From assembly GCF_020832205.1 (NCBI RefSeq), contig NZ_JAFIFD010000046.1, positions 1 through 64,000 of the forward strand: DNA of 64,000 nt, written 5' to 3'. The position numbers and the translations under genes are program-made. The stretch comes from Exiguobacterium sp. (lineage in GTDB: Bacteria > Bacillota > Bacilli > Exiguobacteriales > Exiguobacteriaceae). The notes beneath the pieces were generated by a model that did no database searches, was not told the DNA's origin, and saw nothing but the letters and a program-made list of their open reading frames with translations. Of the stretch, positions 7,466 to 17,161 are shown piece after piece (the first letter of the stretch is position 1; every line of letters begins with the position of its first letter).

Positions 7466-9990
7466 AAAAAATCATACTCGTCGTCGCAGCTTTTCTCGTG
7501 TCAATCGTCGCCCATGCCTTTTTCATCTACTATCAATCACAAGGCGGCTACATCGCCGGCCCGAACGATGGATTGTCTCAGATGGTCCCGTTCAAACATT
7601 TCTTATACGAGACGTTCCATAACGGCAACCTCGTCTACGCCGAGAACTTCGGGTTCGGCGGCGGCGTCATCACGCAACTCGCCTACTATTACGCGACGTC
7701 TGTCGTCTTTTGGGCCACGGTCGCTGTCGTCTCTTTGTTCGATGTACTCGGCCTCGTCACGCCTGACCTTGAGTTATGGTTACGACTTTCTCTTGTCGTG
7801 AGCGTGTTCCGCCTGGCCATTGTGTTACTGCTCGCCACGTATGCCTATCGGCTGTTCCACGTAAAGATGCCTCATGCTTTCACAGGGGCCGTCCTTTACG
7901 GTGTGTCGGTCATGTACATTCGTCACGTGACGTTTTGGGAGTTTTTCGCAGACGCTTTTTTATGGGTCCCGCTCCTCGTCATCGGGCTCGAGCGGATCAT
8001 CCGTCTCGGGCGGGCTGACTTTTTCATCGTTGTCAGTGCCATCATGCTCATCAACAATTTTTACTTCGCCTACATCAACTTGGTGTTCGTACTCGTTTAC
8101 GTCTTGTTTCGCCAGTTCATCCGTTTCCCGGAAGATCGGACGAGACGCCGGCAACAATGGCTGCTCTATAGCGGGTCTGGCGTCATCGCGCTCTTATTGA
8201 GCGCGTTCGCTTTCGTACCAGCCACCTATGGGTTCTTGCAAAACGAACGTCCGTCACTGGCGCACGACATCCCATGGTTCCGTCCCGATAACGTGTTGTA
8301 CGATAGCACCATTTTAATTATTCCAGCAGCCTTCTTACTGTTCGCACTCTATCGTCCGCTCTATCGCCACTCCGCGTTCCGCTTGTTCGCAGCGATGAGT
8401 CTGCTATTCGTCATGCTCCACTTCAGCCCGCACGTCGGCAGCTTTTTCAATGGCTTCTCGGCCCCGCAATTCCGCTGGGAGTATCTCGCGAGCTTCACGA
8501 TCGGCGGTGCGGTCGCGGTCGGCTTGTCACATTGGCGGTTTGAGACCCGGGCATTTCTCGTCGCAGCAGCCGGAACGATCATCGTTTATCTCGGGTTCGG
8601 GCTGTTCGGCAACGTGTCTTCGTCTGTCGCTCTCGTCGTCTTTGGACTGATGATCGCCGCAGTCGTCTCGCTCTGGTGGAAACCGGTCGTTGCACCGTAC
8701 ATCCTCATCGCGTCATGTCTCATCGTCTTCAATGGGTATACGAAGCTCATCCTCCACGACAAATCGATCGTCAATACGAATGAGACGTTCGTGAACAGCT
8801 CAAGTTACGACAGTGCCGAACAACGGGAACTGATTGATATCGTGAAGGACGAGGCCGGACCACTCGAACGACTCGACTGGATGGTCCATCTGCGTAACAA
8901 TACGCCGATCGTCCAATCGTTCCTCGGCACGAGCCTATATTCGAGCATTTTGAACGGCAACTTGCTGACGTTTTATTGGCGCGACCTCGAGATCGACATG
9001 TTGCGTGAAAGCGTGAGCCGCTACGGGACGCTCGGCAATCGCGCGAACTTGCACCATCTGTTGTCGAGCCCGTATTGGATGCGAAATCAAAACGTGTCGA
9101 GCGAAGCGCCTTACGGCTTTAGCTTGCTCGCCGAGACAGAACGGTACGCCGTCTATGAGAGCGGGACGCGGCTCCCGTTCGTCCGGACGACGACGTCCAC
9201 GTATCGTCAAGCCGAACTTGAGGATGCCTCGATGTTGACCCGCGAACAAGCGATGCTCTCGGGCGTCATTTTAGAAGACGGGAGTGAGACGCCGAGTCCG
9301 GCCCGATCGATCGACTTCACGACGGAAGACGTCGATGCCGTAAGCGACGGGGAAACCGTTCGTGTGAGCGGCGATGAAGGTGGAATCGACTTGATTCCAG
9401 ACATCCCAGAAACGGCCACAGGCGACTTGTACGTCTCCTTCAACATCCGAAAGCTTGAAGGTGACGGGTTCTTCATCAAACTCGGCGGTTACCGGACGAC
9501 ACGGAAGCCGGAGGCATCGATCTACCGGACCGACCTCACCTCGATGACGCTTCGCACCCCGTTGTCCGAGCGTGTGCCGCTACGCCTCCCGGAAGGCACG
9601 TACGCGCTCGAAGACGTGACGGTCGAGTGGGAAGATTATGCGACGCTCGAGTCTGTGCTCGACGAGACGAGTACGCGTCCTGACATCCCGGTCACTTGGG
9701 ACGGTCCTGATCTCGACTTCACGGTCGAAGCAGCGTCGACCGAAACGTACGCCGTCTTGCCGGTCCCGTTCGAACGGGGCTGGAGCGCCAAAGTGAACGG
9801 CGAGCGCCGGGACATCTTACAAGCGAACTACGCGTTCAGCGCCATCGCTCTCGACGAAGGCCGAAACGAGGTCGAGTTGACGTATCGTCCGCCGTTTTTC
9901 ACCGTCACGACCGCGATGACGCTGCTTGGCCTCGCCTTGTTCGTCGGTTATCTTCTGTATCTACGCCGTAAAGAGCATCCGTTCACGTGA
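7462..9990 (+). CDS. yfhO: YfhO-family membrane glycosyltransferase
   Basis: Large membrane protein of 842 residues. About a dozen helices fill residues 1-435, a long extracellular portion follows, and one helix closes the protein at about 810-835. This is the architecture of YfhO, a GT-C-fold enzyme that transfers sugar from the flipped lipid carrier onto lipoteichoic acid. Family-like features include the N-terminal loop with GPNDGLSQM and FGFGGGVITQLAYYY, and the C-terminal stretch PVPFERGWSAKVNG. It overlaps gtcA by four bases. Its last codons lie within a terminator hairpin shared with the convergent RpiR gene. Confidence 0.88.
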   Translation: MKKIILVVAAFLVSIVAHAFFIYYQSQGGYIAGPNDGLSQMVPFKHFLYETFHNGNLVYAENFGFGGGVITQLAYYYATSVVFWATVAVVSLFDVLGLVTPDLELWLRLSLVVSVFRLAIVLLLATYAYRLFHVKMPHAFTGAVLYGVSVMYIRHVTFWEFFADAFLWVPLLVIGLERIIRLGRADFFIVVSAIMLINNFYFAYINLVFVLVYVLFRQFIRFPEDRTRRRQQWLLYSGSGVIALLLSAFAFVPATYGFLQNERPSLAHDIPWFRPDNVLYDSTILIIPAAFLLFALYRPLYRHSAFRLFAAMSLLFVMLHFSPHVGSFFNGFSAPQFRWEYLASFTIGGAVAVGLSHWRFETRAFLVAAAGTIIVYLGFGLFGNVSSSVALVVFGLMIAAVVSLWWKPVVAPYILIASCLIVFNGYTKLILHDKSIVNTNETFVNSSSYDSAEQRELIDIVKDEAGPLERLDWMVHLRNNTPIVQSFLGTSLYSSILNGNLLTFYWRDLEIDMLRESVSRYGTLGNRANLHHLLSSPYWMRNQNVSSEAPYGFSLLAETERYAVYESGTRLPFVRTTTSTYRQAELEDASMLTREQAMLSGVILEDGSETPSPARSIDFTTEDVDAVSDGETVRVSGDEGGIDLIPDIPETATGDLYVSFNIRKLEGDGFFIKLGGYRTTRKPEASIYRTDLTSMTLRTPLSERVPLRLPEGTYALEDVTVEWEDYATLESVLDETSTRPDIPVTWDGPDLDFTVEAASTETYAVLPVPFERGWSAKVNGERRDILQANYAFSAIALDEGRNEVELTYRPPFFTVTTAMTLLGLALFVGYLLYLRRKEHPFT

Positions 9991-10005
9991 ACGGATGCTC
10001 TTTTT
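9971..10005. terminator. Bidirectional terminator, yfhO/rpiR-type
   Basis: AAGAGCATCCGTTCA pairs with TGAACGGATGCTCTT with almost no loop, flanked by T runs on the plus side. Both convergent stop codons (9988-9990 plus, 9983-9985 minus) lie inside the hairpin. Confidence 0.85.
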
Positions 10006-10867
10006 CTTGCATGATTTCGCTCGAACTTTTCCGATGATCGAACCGTTTTGAAATTTGAATCTTATACTTAAGATTTTCATCATAGTCTTTTGCAAACACA
10101 CCGGCGTATAAGAAATCGAGCAGACAATGGATCGAGTCGTTCGAGGTGAAACTGCCGATTTTCGAGTAGAGACGTTCACGCGTCGTCAAGCGGAGCGCAC
10201 AGTCCGCCTCATGCGAGATGGCGTTCTCTCCAAGGCTCGTAAGCGCGAGTATCGGGACGTTGCGCCGTTTTAAATACGGGATGAGACCGACCGTATAATC
10301 ACTCTCCCCTGTATAGGAGATGAGGAGTGCGCACGTCCCTTCGTCTGCATTCGCCGCTTCAAACTCGGCGTCCACCTCACAAAGAGTGACTTGTTTGCCG
10401 ATCCGGTTCATTTTGGATTTGAAGTCATGGCAGAGCAGCAAGTTATGAATGATTGAAAAGACTTTAATATGGCGGGCCTCATGCAACATCGTCACGGCTT
10501 GCTCGAACGCCTCATGGTCGAGGAGCGACAGCGTATCTTCAATCGTCATCTGCTTCAACGCCGCCACTTTGCTCGCCACCGTCATCAACCCGTCTTCAGC
10601 TGCAAACGGGTAGTTGGCGTCGATCGTCGAAAAATGACGGTTCAAATAATCGATTTCCTCTAAAAACGCCGTCTTCAAATCGACCCAACCCGAGAATTCG
10701 AGCTTTTCGGCGATTCGACTGAGGATTGACGGATGCGTATACGTCGCCTCGGCGATCTGCTTCATCGTTTTAGAAGAGATGTGTTCCCGCTGGTCAAATA
10801 AATACGCGATAACGCTTCGTTCAGACGACGAGAATAGATCTTGCTTTAACTTTTCGGTCAACAACAT
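9983..10867 (-). CDS. MurR/RpiR-family transcriptional regulator
   Basis: Regulator of 294 residues: an N-terminal RpiR-type helix-turn-helix (about 1-77, with the turn near ATYTHPSILSRIAEKL) and a C-terminal SIS domain (about 105-240) that senses phosphosugars. AGGAGG precedes the ATG. It is divergent from the GH4 6-phospho-beta-glucosidase, and two inverted copies of one 17-base motif lie between the genes, so it most likely controls that gene and itself in response to a phosphorylated beta-glucoside. The ligand is inferred from context only. Confidence 0.87.
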   Translation of the reverse strand: MLLTEKLKQDLFSSSERSVIAYLFDQREHISSKTMKQIAEATYTHPSILSRIAEKLEFSGWVDLKTAFLEEIDYLNRHFSTIDANYPFAAEDGLMTVASKVAALKQMTIEDTLSLLDHEAFEQAVTMLHEARHIKVFSIIHNLLLCHDFKSKMNRIGKQVTLCEVDAEFEAANADEGTCALLISYTGESDYTVGLIPYLKRRNVPILALTSLGENAISHEADCALRLTTRERLYSKIGSFTSNDSIHCLLDFLYAGVFAKDYDENLKYKIQISKRFDHRKSSSEIMQEKEHPFT

Positions 10868-10888
10868 GGCGGTTCCTCCTGTAAATGA

Positions 10889-10905
10889 AATTCACAAAAA
10901 TGAAT
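10889..10905. promoter_or_regulatory. Operator-like motif, copy 1
   Basis: AATTCACAAAAATGAAT lies 22 bases before the regulator's start codon. An almost identical sequence in opposite orientation lies at 11024-11040 before the GH4 gene. It is a candidate binding site for the RpiR-family protein. Confidence 0.5.
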
Positions 10906-10922
10906 GTTACATTGTGTTTGTT

Positions 10923-10936
10923 TGTAAACGCTTTCG
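10923..10936. promoter_or_regulatory. cre site (CcpA)
   Basis: TGTAAACGCTTTCG matches the catabolite-responsive element except at the last base. It lies about 20 bases before the -35 box of the GH4 gene, fitting carbon-catabolite control. Confidence 0.6.
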
Positions 10937-10954
10937 GACTTCTCCCGTCTCGTA

Positions 10955-10982
10955 TTGTCACTATTTTTCTTTATTCTATACT
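10955..10982 (+). promoter_or_regulatory. Sigma-A promoter of GH4 gene
   Basis: TTGTCA (10955-10960), 16 bases, TATACT (10977-10982). It gives a leader of about 70 bases that includes operator-like copy 2. Confidence 0.55.
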
Positions 10983-11023
10983 GAATGAGAAGCGAAGTTA
11001 CATCTAATTCATTTACGTCTGAG

Positions 11024-11040
11024 ATTTATTTTTGTGAATT
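11024..11040. promoter_or_regulatory. Operator-like motif, copy 2
   Basis: The reverse complement reads AATTCACAAAAATAAAT, one base different from copy 1 at 10889-10905. It lies within the leader, just before the GH4 ribosome site. Confidence 0.5.
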
Positions 11041-11058
11041 GACAAGGAGGAGATTGAC

Positions 11059-12453
11059 ATGACAACTGGAATCAAGCTCGTCACAATCGGAGGCGGCAGC
11101 AGCTACACGCCAGAATTGATGGAAGGATTCATCAAACGCTACGAGGAGTTGCCAATCCGAGAGATTTGGCTCGTGGATATCGAAGCGGGAAAAGAGAAGC
11201 TCGAGATTGTCGGACAGATGGCCCAGCGCATGTGGGACGCTTCACCTTATGATGTCAAAGTACATCTCACGCTCAACCGGCGGGAAGCGTTGCAAGGCGC
11301 CGACTTCGTCACGACCCAGTTTCGCGTCGGATTACTCGATGCCCGCATCAAAGACGAACGCATCCCGCTCTCTTACGGCATGGTCGGGCAAGAGACGAAC
11401 GGAGCCGGCGGCATCTTAAAAGCGTTCCGGACGATCCCGGTCATTCTCGACATCGTCGAGGACATGAAACAACTTTGTCCGGATGCATGGCTCGTCAACT
11501 TCACGAATCCGAGCGGCATGGTGACCGACGCGATCATCCGCTACGGGAAGTGGGAAAAAGTCATTGGATTGTGCAACGTCCCGGTCAACGCGATGATGGC
11601 CGAACCGGAACTGATCGGTAAACAACCGGAGGAATTGACGTATTCATTCGCCGGGCTGAACCACTTCCACTGGCACCGCGTCCACGATTTGAGCGGGACC
11701 GACGTCACGCGCGATATCATCGACAAGATGTACGATGGTAATTCCGGTATCCCGGCAAACATCCACGACATGCCGTTCTTCAAAGAACAGTTGCACCAGA
11801 TGAACATGATCCCGTGCGGTTACCATCGTTACTATTATCGCGCCGAAGAGATGCTCGCCCATATGCTTGAAGAGTATCGGGACCCGGCTGTCGGAACACG
11901 GGCCGAACAAGTGAAGCAGACGGAAGCGGAACTGTTCGAACTGTACAAAGACCCACATCTCGACCATAAACCCGAACAACTGTCGAAACGCGGCGGCGCT
12001 CACTACTCGGACGCTGCGTGCGAGACGATCGCCTCGATTTATGCGAACAAGAATACGCACATCGTCGTCTCGACAAAAAACAACGGGGCCGTCCCGGACC
12101 TCGCTCCGGACGACGTCGTCGAAGTGTCCGCCTATATCGGTGCGACCGGCGCGAAGCCGATTGCGTTCGGTGCCCTCGCACCGGCCGAGAGAGGCTGGCT
12201 CCAAGTCATGAAGAACATGGAGCTGTGCGTCGAAGAGGCGGCCGTGACGGGCGACTACGGTCTCGCCTTGCAAGCGTTCATCATCAATCCGCTCATCCCG
12301 AGCGGTGAGACGGCGAAACGTGTGTTAGACGAGCTCCTCATCGCCCATAAAGATCACTTGCCGCAGTTCGCCGACAAAATCGCCGAGCTCGAGGCAGCCG
12401 GTGTGACGGTCAAAGATGAAGTCGTTCAAGCACTCCGTCCAATCACCCAATGA
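11059..12453 (+). CDS. GH4-family 6-phospho-beta-glucosidase
   Basis: NAD- and metal-dependent glycosidase of 464 residues that splits phosphorylated beta-glucosides such as cellobiose 6-phosphate in the cytoplasm. The N-terminal nucleotide loop is TIGGGSSYTPEL; the metal cysteine lies in GLCNVPVNAM, followed by the histidine motif GLNHFHWHRV. NPSGMVTDA and PIPxG-like segments fit the 6-phospho-beta rather than alpha branch (LicH/CelF type). GGAGGAG precedes the ATG. No PTS transporter gene is adjacent, which is unusual because the substrate is normally made by one. Confidence 0.92.
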   Translation: MTTGIKLVTIGGGSSYTPELMEGFIKRYEELPIREIWLVDIEAGKEKLEIVGQMAQRMWDASPYDVKVHLTLNRREALQGADFVTTQFRVGLLDARIKDERIPLSYGMVGQETNGAGGILKAFRTIPVILDIVEDMKQLCPDAWLVNFTNPSGMVTDAIIRYGKWEKVIGLCNVPVNAMMAEPELIGKQPEELTYSFAGLNHFHWHRVHDLSGTDVTRDIIDKMYDGNSGIPANIHDMPFFKEQLHQMNMIPCGYHRYYYRAEEMLAHMLEEYRDPAVGTRAEQVKQTEAELFELYKDPHLDHKPEQLSKRGGAHYSDAACETIASIYANKNTHIVVSTKNNGAVPDLAPDDVVEVSAYIGATGAKPIAFGALAPAERGWLQVMKNMELCVEEAAVTGDYGLALQAFIINPLIPSGETAKRVLDELLIAHKDHLPQFADKIAELEAAGVTVKDEVVQALRPITQ

Positions 12454-12454
12454 T

Positions 12455-12493
12455 AAAAAACAGCCGGTGCGTCCCATGGACGCACCGGCTGTT
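12455..12493 (-). terminator. Terminator of rbs operon
   Basis: AACAGCCGGTGCGTCC pairs with GGACGCACCGGCTGTT. On the minus strand six T follow, so it mainly ends the rbs operon; it could also slow rightward transcription from the GH4 gene. Confidence 0.85.
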
Positions 12494-12496
12494 GCC

Positions 12497-13408
12497 TTAT
12501 TTGATGAGTTCGAGGTCGACCGGAATGTTGTCTTCCACCGTCTCACCTTTCAAGTAATTGACGGCTGCTTCGACACCGAGTTTCCCGATCTCTGTCGGTT
12601 TTTGTGCGACCGTTGCGGCCATCGTTCCGTCTTCAACAGCCTTTACGGCGTCATCTGTCGCATCGAATCCGATGACTTTGACGTCGCTCATCCCTGCGCT
12701 GTTCAACGCTTGTACGGCACCGAGCGCCATCTCGTCATTATGCGCGAACACCGCAACAATGTCTTTGTTGTCTTGGAGGATGTTTTCCATGACCGTCAAT
12801 CCTTGAGCGCGGTCAAAGTTTGCCGATTGTTTCGCGACGACGTCGAGTTTTCCGTCAATCGCCTCGTTGAACCCTTGACCGCGGTCACGTGTCGCTGAAG
12901 CTCCTGGAATCCCTTCGAGTTCGACGACTTTTCCGCCTTCCCCAACGAGCTCGACCATGTATTCGCCTGCAAGCATACCACCGGCCACGTTGTCTGACGC
13001 GACGTGGGCCACGACTTCTCCTGATTCAGCGTTCCGGTCGACCGTGATGACCGGGATGCCCGCGTCGTTCGCGCTTTGAACGGCCGCTCCGACCGCTTCC
13101 GAGTCGGTCGGGTTAATGAGAATCAAGTCCATGCCTTTTTGAATCATGTCTTCGACGTCGCTCACTTGTTTCGCCGCATCGTTTTGCGCATCTGCGACCG
13201 TGAGTGTGGCATCGAGCGCGGCAGCTTGTTCTTCCGCCCCGTCTTTCAACGCGACGAAGAACGGGTTGTTTAACGTTGAGATCGAGAGACCGATTTTAAA
13301 GTCCCCATCTTTCACTTCTTGCTCTGAACTCGATCCCGGTTGTTCCGTCGAGCAGGCGGCCATGACGACCATTGTCAATACGAGTAGCCAAGCTGTCCAT
13401 TTTTTCAT
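12497..13408 (-). CDS. rbsB: Ribose-binding lipoprotein
   Basis: Substrate-binding lipoprotein of 303 residues for the ribose ABC importer. Its signal peptide ends in the lipobox VMAAC (Cys19), followed by a Ser/Glu-rich linker and a periplasmic-binding fold of the sugar type (IGLSISTLNNPFF start, PTDSEAVG, ATRDRGQGF, NDEMALGAV). The ATG at 13408 has AAAGGGG upstream; longer in-frame starts would bury the signal peptide. Last gene of rbsR-K-D-A-C-B, followed by a strong terminator. Confidence 0.95.
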   Translation of the reverse strand: MKKWTAWLLVLTMVVMAACSTEQPGSSSEQEVKDGDFKIGLSISTLNNPFFVALKDGAEEQAAALDATLTVADAQNDAAKQVSDVEDMIQKGMDLILINPTDSEAVGAAVQSANDAGIPVITVDRNAESGEVVAHVASDNVAGGMLAGEYMVELVGEGGKVVELEGIPGASATRDRGQGFNEAIDGKLDVVAKQSANFDRAQGLTVMENILQDNKDIVAVFAHNDEMALGAVQALNSAGMSDVKVIGFDATDDAVKAVEDGTMAATVAQKPTEIGKLGVEAAVNYLKGETVEDNIPVDLELIK

Positions 13409-13430
13409 CTTCCGTTTCCCCTTTCGATGA

Positions 13431-14396
13431 TTACGCGTTTTGTTTCCGATCGAGCAATACCGCGAACAAGATGACGGCACCTTTGACGACGAGTTGGAAG
13501 AACGATGAAACCCCGAGCAAGTTCAATCCGTTGTTCAACGTTCCGATAATGAGCGCTCCAATGAGCGTCCCGACGATCCAACCGCGACCACCAGCTAAAC
13601 TCGTCCCCCCGAGGACGACGGCTGCGATCGCATCGAGCTCGTATGACGTTCCGGCCGTCGGTTGCGCCGAGTTCAGCCGTGACGTCAAGATAATGCCGGC
13701 GAGTGCCGCGAGCATACCAGATAACGAATAGATCATGACTTTCACTTTATTGACGCCGATTCCCATCAGTTTGGCAGCTTCTTCGTTACCGCCGATCGCG
13801 TACGTGTGGCGGCCGAACGTCGTCTTTTTCAAAATGAAGTAGAGCACGCCGAACGCGATCAGCATTGTGACAGCCGGCACCGGAATGATCCAGAAGTAGC
13901 CGCGTCCTAACATCTCGAACCACGTCGAATCGCCTAAGCCGGTGATCGGCCGTCCGTCCGTATAGACGAGCGTCAAGCCTCGATAAATCGTCATCGTCGC
14001 AAGCGTCGCGATGAACGGTGCCACTTTCCCGTACGTGATGACCGCCCCGTTAAAGGCACCGAGCAAAGCCCCGGCAATCAATCCGAGCGCGATCGCCATG
14101 ACCGCATGCTGTCCATCGACCATCATCCCGGCGACAAAAGCCGACGAGAGCGCTAAAATCGATCCGACCGATAAGTCGATTCCGCCCGTCAAGATGACGA
14201 ACGTCATCCCGAACGCGATGAGGGCGTTGATCGATACTTGGCGTAAGACGTTAAAGATGTTATTGAGCGAAAGAAATCCTGGTTCGAGCGCCGTTACGAC
14301 GACGATGATGACGAGTAGTCCGAACAACGGACCCAGTTTTTGACCCCACCCGAGCTTTTGCGGTCGCTGCAGTGCAGTCGTTGCTTTTAATTCCAT
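13431..14396 (-). CDS. rbsC: Ribose ABC transporter permease
   Basis: Membrane permease of 321 residues with eight to ten helices. The family segments ALIAFGMTFVILTGGIDLSVGS and GTSLAGGRG are present, the latter in the region that contacts the ATPase. The ATG at 14396 follows AGGAGG located inside the end of rbsA; one base separates the rbsA stop from this start. It forms the transmembrane channel for ribose with RbsA and RbsB. Confidence 0.95.
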   Translation of the reverse strand: MELKATTALQRPQKLGWGQKLGPLFGLLVIIVVVTALEPGFLSLNNIFNVLRQVSINALIAFGMTFVILTGGIDLSVGSILALSSAFVAGMMVDGQHAVMAIALGLIAGALLGAFNGAVITYGKVAPFIATLATMTIYRGLTLVYTDGRPITGLGDSTWFEMLGRGYFWIIPVPAVTMLIAFGVLYFILKKTTFGRHTYAIGGNEEAAKLMGIGVNKVKVMIYSLSGMLAALAGIILTSRLNSAQPTAGTSYELDAIAAVVLGGTSLAGGRGWIVGTLIGALIIGTLNNGLNLLGVSSFFQLVVKGAVILFAVLLDRKQNA

Positions 14397-14397
14397 G

Positions 14398-15876
14398 TCA
14401 CTGTCCTCCTGTCGCATATGTCATGACTTTTTCCTGCGTCGCCTCGTCTTTCGACAACGTCCCGGTGACGACGCCTTCTCGCATGACGACGATGCGATCA
14501 CTCATGCCGAGCACTTCTGGTAAATCAGACGAGATCATGATGATGGCGACGCCTGATTCGGCGAGTTCACTCATGATCGTGTAAATTTCTTTCTTGGCGC
14601 CGACATCGACCCCACGCGTCGGTTCATCGAGAATGAGGACGTCCGGTTCGACGCCGAGCCATTTCCCAAGGACGACTTTTTGCTGGTTCCCGCCCGAGAG
14701 CGACTTCACTTTTTGTTCCATCGAATGATGTTTGACACGTAGCTTTTTCAAGTAACTGTCGGCGAACGTCTCTTCCGCTTGTCTCGAGATAATCGTTCCT
14801 TTCGCCCGGCGATCGAGCGTCGGGAGCGACAGGTTTTCCCGGAGCGAGAAGTCGAGCAATAACCCTTCGCCTTTTCGGTCTTCCGTCAAAAAAGCGATTC
14901 CGTGACCAATGGCGTCAGCAGGTTTCTTGATTCGCACTTCTTTCCCGTTCAATTTGACGGTTCCGCCTTTGGCTCGATCTGCCCCAAACAAGGCGCGCAT
15001 CACTTCCGTCCGTCCCGCCCCCATGAGTCCAGAGAACCCGACGATTTCACCGGCCCGGACGTCGAACGATACATTGTGGAACCGGTTACCTATCAATCCG
15101 TTCACTTCAAGCACGACGTCACCAATCGTCGCCGTTCGGTCCGGATAACGCTCCCCGATTTCACGGCCGACCATCTCTTTCACAATTTCTTCAAACGACG
15201 TCTCAACAATCGGGTGTGTCCCAATTGAAATCCCGTCACGAAGCACGGTAATGCGGTCGCACAGTTCGAAAATTTCTTCCATCCGGTGCGAGATGTATAT
15301 GATGGAGACCCCTTGGTCACGCAGTGCACGCGATACCGAGAACAGCGCTCGAATCTCACGGTCTGTCAGCGCTGCGGTCGGTTCATCCATGACGATGACT
15401 TTTGCGTCCGTCATGAGCGCCTTGGCGATCTCGATCATCTGCTGTTGCCCGACTGACAAGTTTTTCGCAAGTTCATCGACTTCCATGAACACGTTCAGCT
15501 CGGCCAAATATTCACGGGCCCGCCGCTTCATCTCTTGTTGTTTGATGACGCCGAACGCCCCTGTCAACTCACGGCCGAGGAACAAGTTCTCAGTGACCGT
15601 CAATTCCGGCAAGATATTCAACTCTTGATGGATAAAGGCGATGCCTTCCCGCTCCGCTTCTTTCGGATGCTTGAATTGACGGACCGCCCCGTCGATGACG
15701 ATTTCTCCTTCATCCTGTGCGTGAAGTCCGGTCATTACTTTCATGAGCGTCGATTTCCCGGCCCCGTTCTCGCCCATTAAGGCATGAATCTCACCAGGTA
15801 ACAGTTCAAAATCGACACCTTTCAATACACTGACCGGACCGAACGATTTATGGATGCGTTTCAATTCGATATGCAT
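14398..15876 (-). CDS. rbsA: Ribose ABC transporter ATP-binding protein
   Basis: Double ATPase of 492 residues. The first half has Walker [10 protein letters not shown], signature LSVGQQQM and Walker B VIVMDEPT; the second half has a degenerate P-loop GLMGAGRTE, signature LSGGNQQKV and Walker [16 protein letters not shown] weakened second P-loop is normal for sugar importers of this class. AAGGAGGG precedes the ATG. Energises ribose uptake with RbsC and RbsB. Confidence 0.96.
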   Translation of the reverse strand: MHIELKRIHKSFGPVSVLKGVDFELLPGEIHALMGENGAGKSTLMKVMTGLHAQDEGEIVIDGAVRQFKHPKEAEREGIAFIHQELNILPELTVTENLFLGRELTGAFGVIKQQEMKRRAREYLAELNVFMEVDELAKNLSVGQQQMIEIAKALMTDAKVIVMDEPTAALTDREIRALFSVSRALRDQGVSIIYISHRMEEIFELCDRITVLRDGISIGTHPIVETSFEEIVKEMVGREIGERYPDRTATIGDVVLEVNGLIGNRFHNVSFDVRAGEIVGFSGLMGAGRTEVMRALFGADRAKGGTVKLNGKEVRIKKPADAIGHGIAFLTEDRKGEGLLLDFSLRENLSLPTLDRRAKGTIISRQAEETFADSYLKKLRVKHHSMEQKVKSLSGGNQQKVVLGKWLGVEPDVLILDEPTRGVDVGAKKEIYTIMSELAESGVAIIMISSDLPEVLGMSDRIVVMREGVVTGTLSKDEATQEKVMTYATGGQ

Positions 15877-15887
15877 CGAATCCCTCC

Positions 15888-16277
15888 TTAAAAGATGACG
15901 CCGGCGTGCAAGATGACGTTCGCGTATGGTGTTGCCTCTCCGGTTCGGATGACGACTTTCGCCGTTGCGACTTCCCGTTTGAAGTCTTCATGCGAACACG
16001 TCTTCACCGTATCGAACCGTTCGGTCAGCACGTTAGCAATCGGTTCATTTTCCGTGAACACCTCGTCGGCGACCGTGATTTGTTCGATGACCATATCCGC
16101 CTCGACCGCGTCCAACACGTCGAGAAACGAAGGTTCCCCGAGGCGAAGCGCCAAGTCGACTCGTTCAACCCCGTTTGGGATCGGCAAACCGCAGTCAGCG
16201 ATGACGACTTTATCGGTATGGCCGAGATCGGCGAATACTTTCGTCAAGTGACTGTTCAAAATACCAAGTTTCTTCAT
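15888..16277 (-). CDS. rbsD: D-ribose pyranase
   Basis: Enzyme of 129 residues that converts beta-ribopyranose to the furanose form used by ribokinase. The family start [11 protein letters not shown] with the active-site histidine, and IADCGLPIP, are intact. The ATG at 16277 shares one base with the rbsK stop (TGATG), pointing to translational coupling; a GTG three bases upstream is possible but gives poorer spacing from GGAG. It lies between rbsK and rbsA, the order seen in Bacillus. Confidence 0.93.
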   Translation of the reverse strand: MKKLGILNSHLTKVFADLGHTDKVVIADCGLPIPNGVERVDLALRLGEPSFLDVLDAVEADMVIEQITVADEVFTENEPIANVLTERFDTVKTCSHEDFKREVATAKVVIRTGEATPYANVILHAGVIF

Positions 16278-17161
16278 CACACTCGCTCCAATCGTGTCTT
16301 GACTTCGTCTCGGGTCGGCATGCCGCCTTGCGCGCCGAACCCTTCCACGCTCATTCCTGAGGCGACGACGGCAAATCGTGCCGCTTCTTCTAATCGCATC
16401 CCTTCGACGAGAGCGACCGCCAAGGCTCCGTTGAACGTATCGCCGGCACCGGTCGTATCGACGACATCGGCGCGGATGGCCGGAATGTGCCGAATCGTCT
16501 CGCCGTCGAAGAAGCGAATTCCGCGGACTCCTTCGGTCACAATCAATTTGTTCGGATAGCGGCGCAACACGTCTTCGATTGTCACTTCACCGAACAGATC
16601 TCGGCACTCGTGCTCGTTCGGTGTTACGTACGTCACGTTTTCGAGCAGTGTTGCCGTGAGCGGTTGCGACGGCGCCGGATTCAACAGGACCGGGATATGG
16701 TGTTTCCGGCAGTACGCACTCACTTGCTCGACCGTCTCGAGCGGAATCTCAAGTTGCAACAAGACGAGCGTCTCTTCATCGAGCAAGGCGTCGAGCTCTG
16801 AATCGGTGAACTGCACATGCTTATTGGCCGATTGGACGACGACGATCGAGTTATCACCTTCGGCAAGGACGATGTGCGCCGTGCCTGTCACGTCTTCTTC
16901 GATCGTCCGCAAATGTTGCGTTAAGACGTTATTCCGATCAAAGTTTTGCCGAATGCTCGTACCGAACGCATCAGAACCGATGCACCCGACCATCTCGACC
17001 GTACCGCCGAGTCGCGCTGCGGCCACAGCTTGGTTGGCCCCTTTTCCACCTGGTACTGTTTGAAACGCCTCACCGATGACCGTCTCTCCTGCTTGTGGTC
17101 GTTTGTCCGTCGTGACGACCAAATCCATCGAGATGCTTCCAATCACTACAATTCGCTTCAT
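16277..17161 (-). CDS. rbsK: Ribokinase
   Basis: PfkB-family kinase of 294 residues that phosphorylates ribose to ribose 5-phosphate. Both signatures are present: [16 protein letters not shown] near residue 38 and [13 protein letters not shown] near residue 247, the latter holding the catalytic Asp and the anion hole. The start overlaps the rbsR stop by four bases (ATGA), and the end touches rbsD, so regulator, kinase and pyranase are co-translated. Confidence 0.96.
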   Translation of the reverse strand: MKRIVVIGSISMDLVVTTDKRPQAGETVIGEAFQTVPGGKGANQAVAAARLGGTVEMVGCIGSDAFGTSIRQNFDRNNVLTQHLRTIEEDVTGTAHIVLAEGDNSIVVVQSANKHVQFTDSELDALLDEETLVLLQLEIPLETVEQVSAYCRKHHIPVLLNPAPSQPLTATLLENVTYVTPNEHECRDLFGEVTIEDVLRRYPNKLIVTEGVRGIRFFDGETIRHIPAIRADVVDTTGAGDTFNGALAVALVEGMRLEEAARFAVVASGMSVEGFGAQGGMPTRDEVKTRLERV

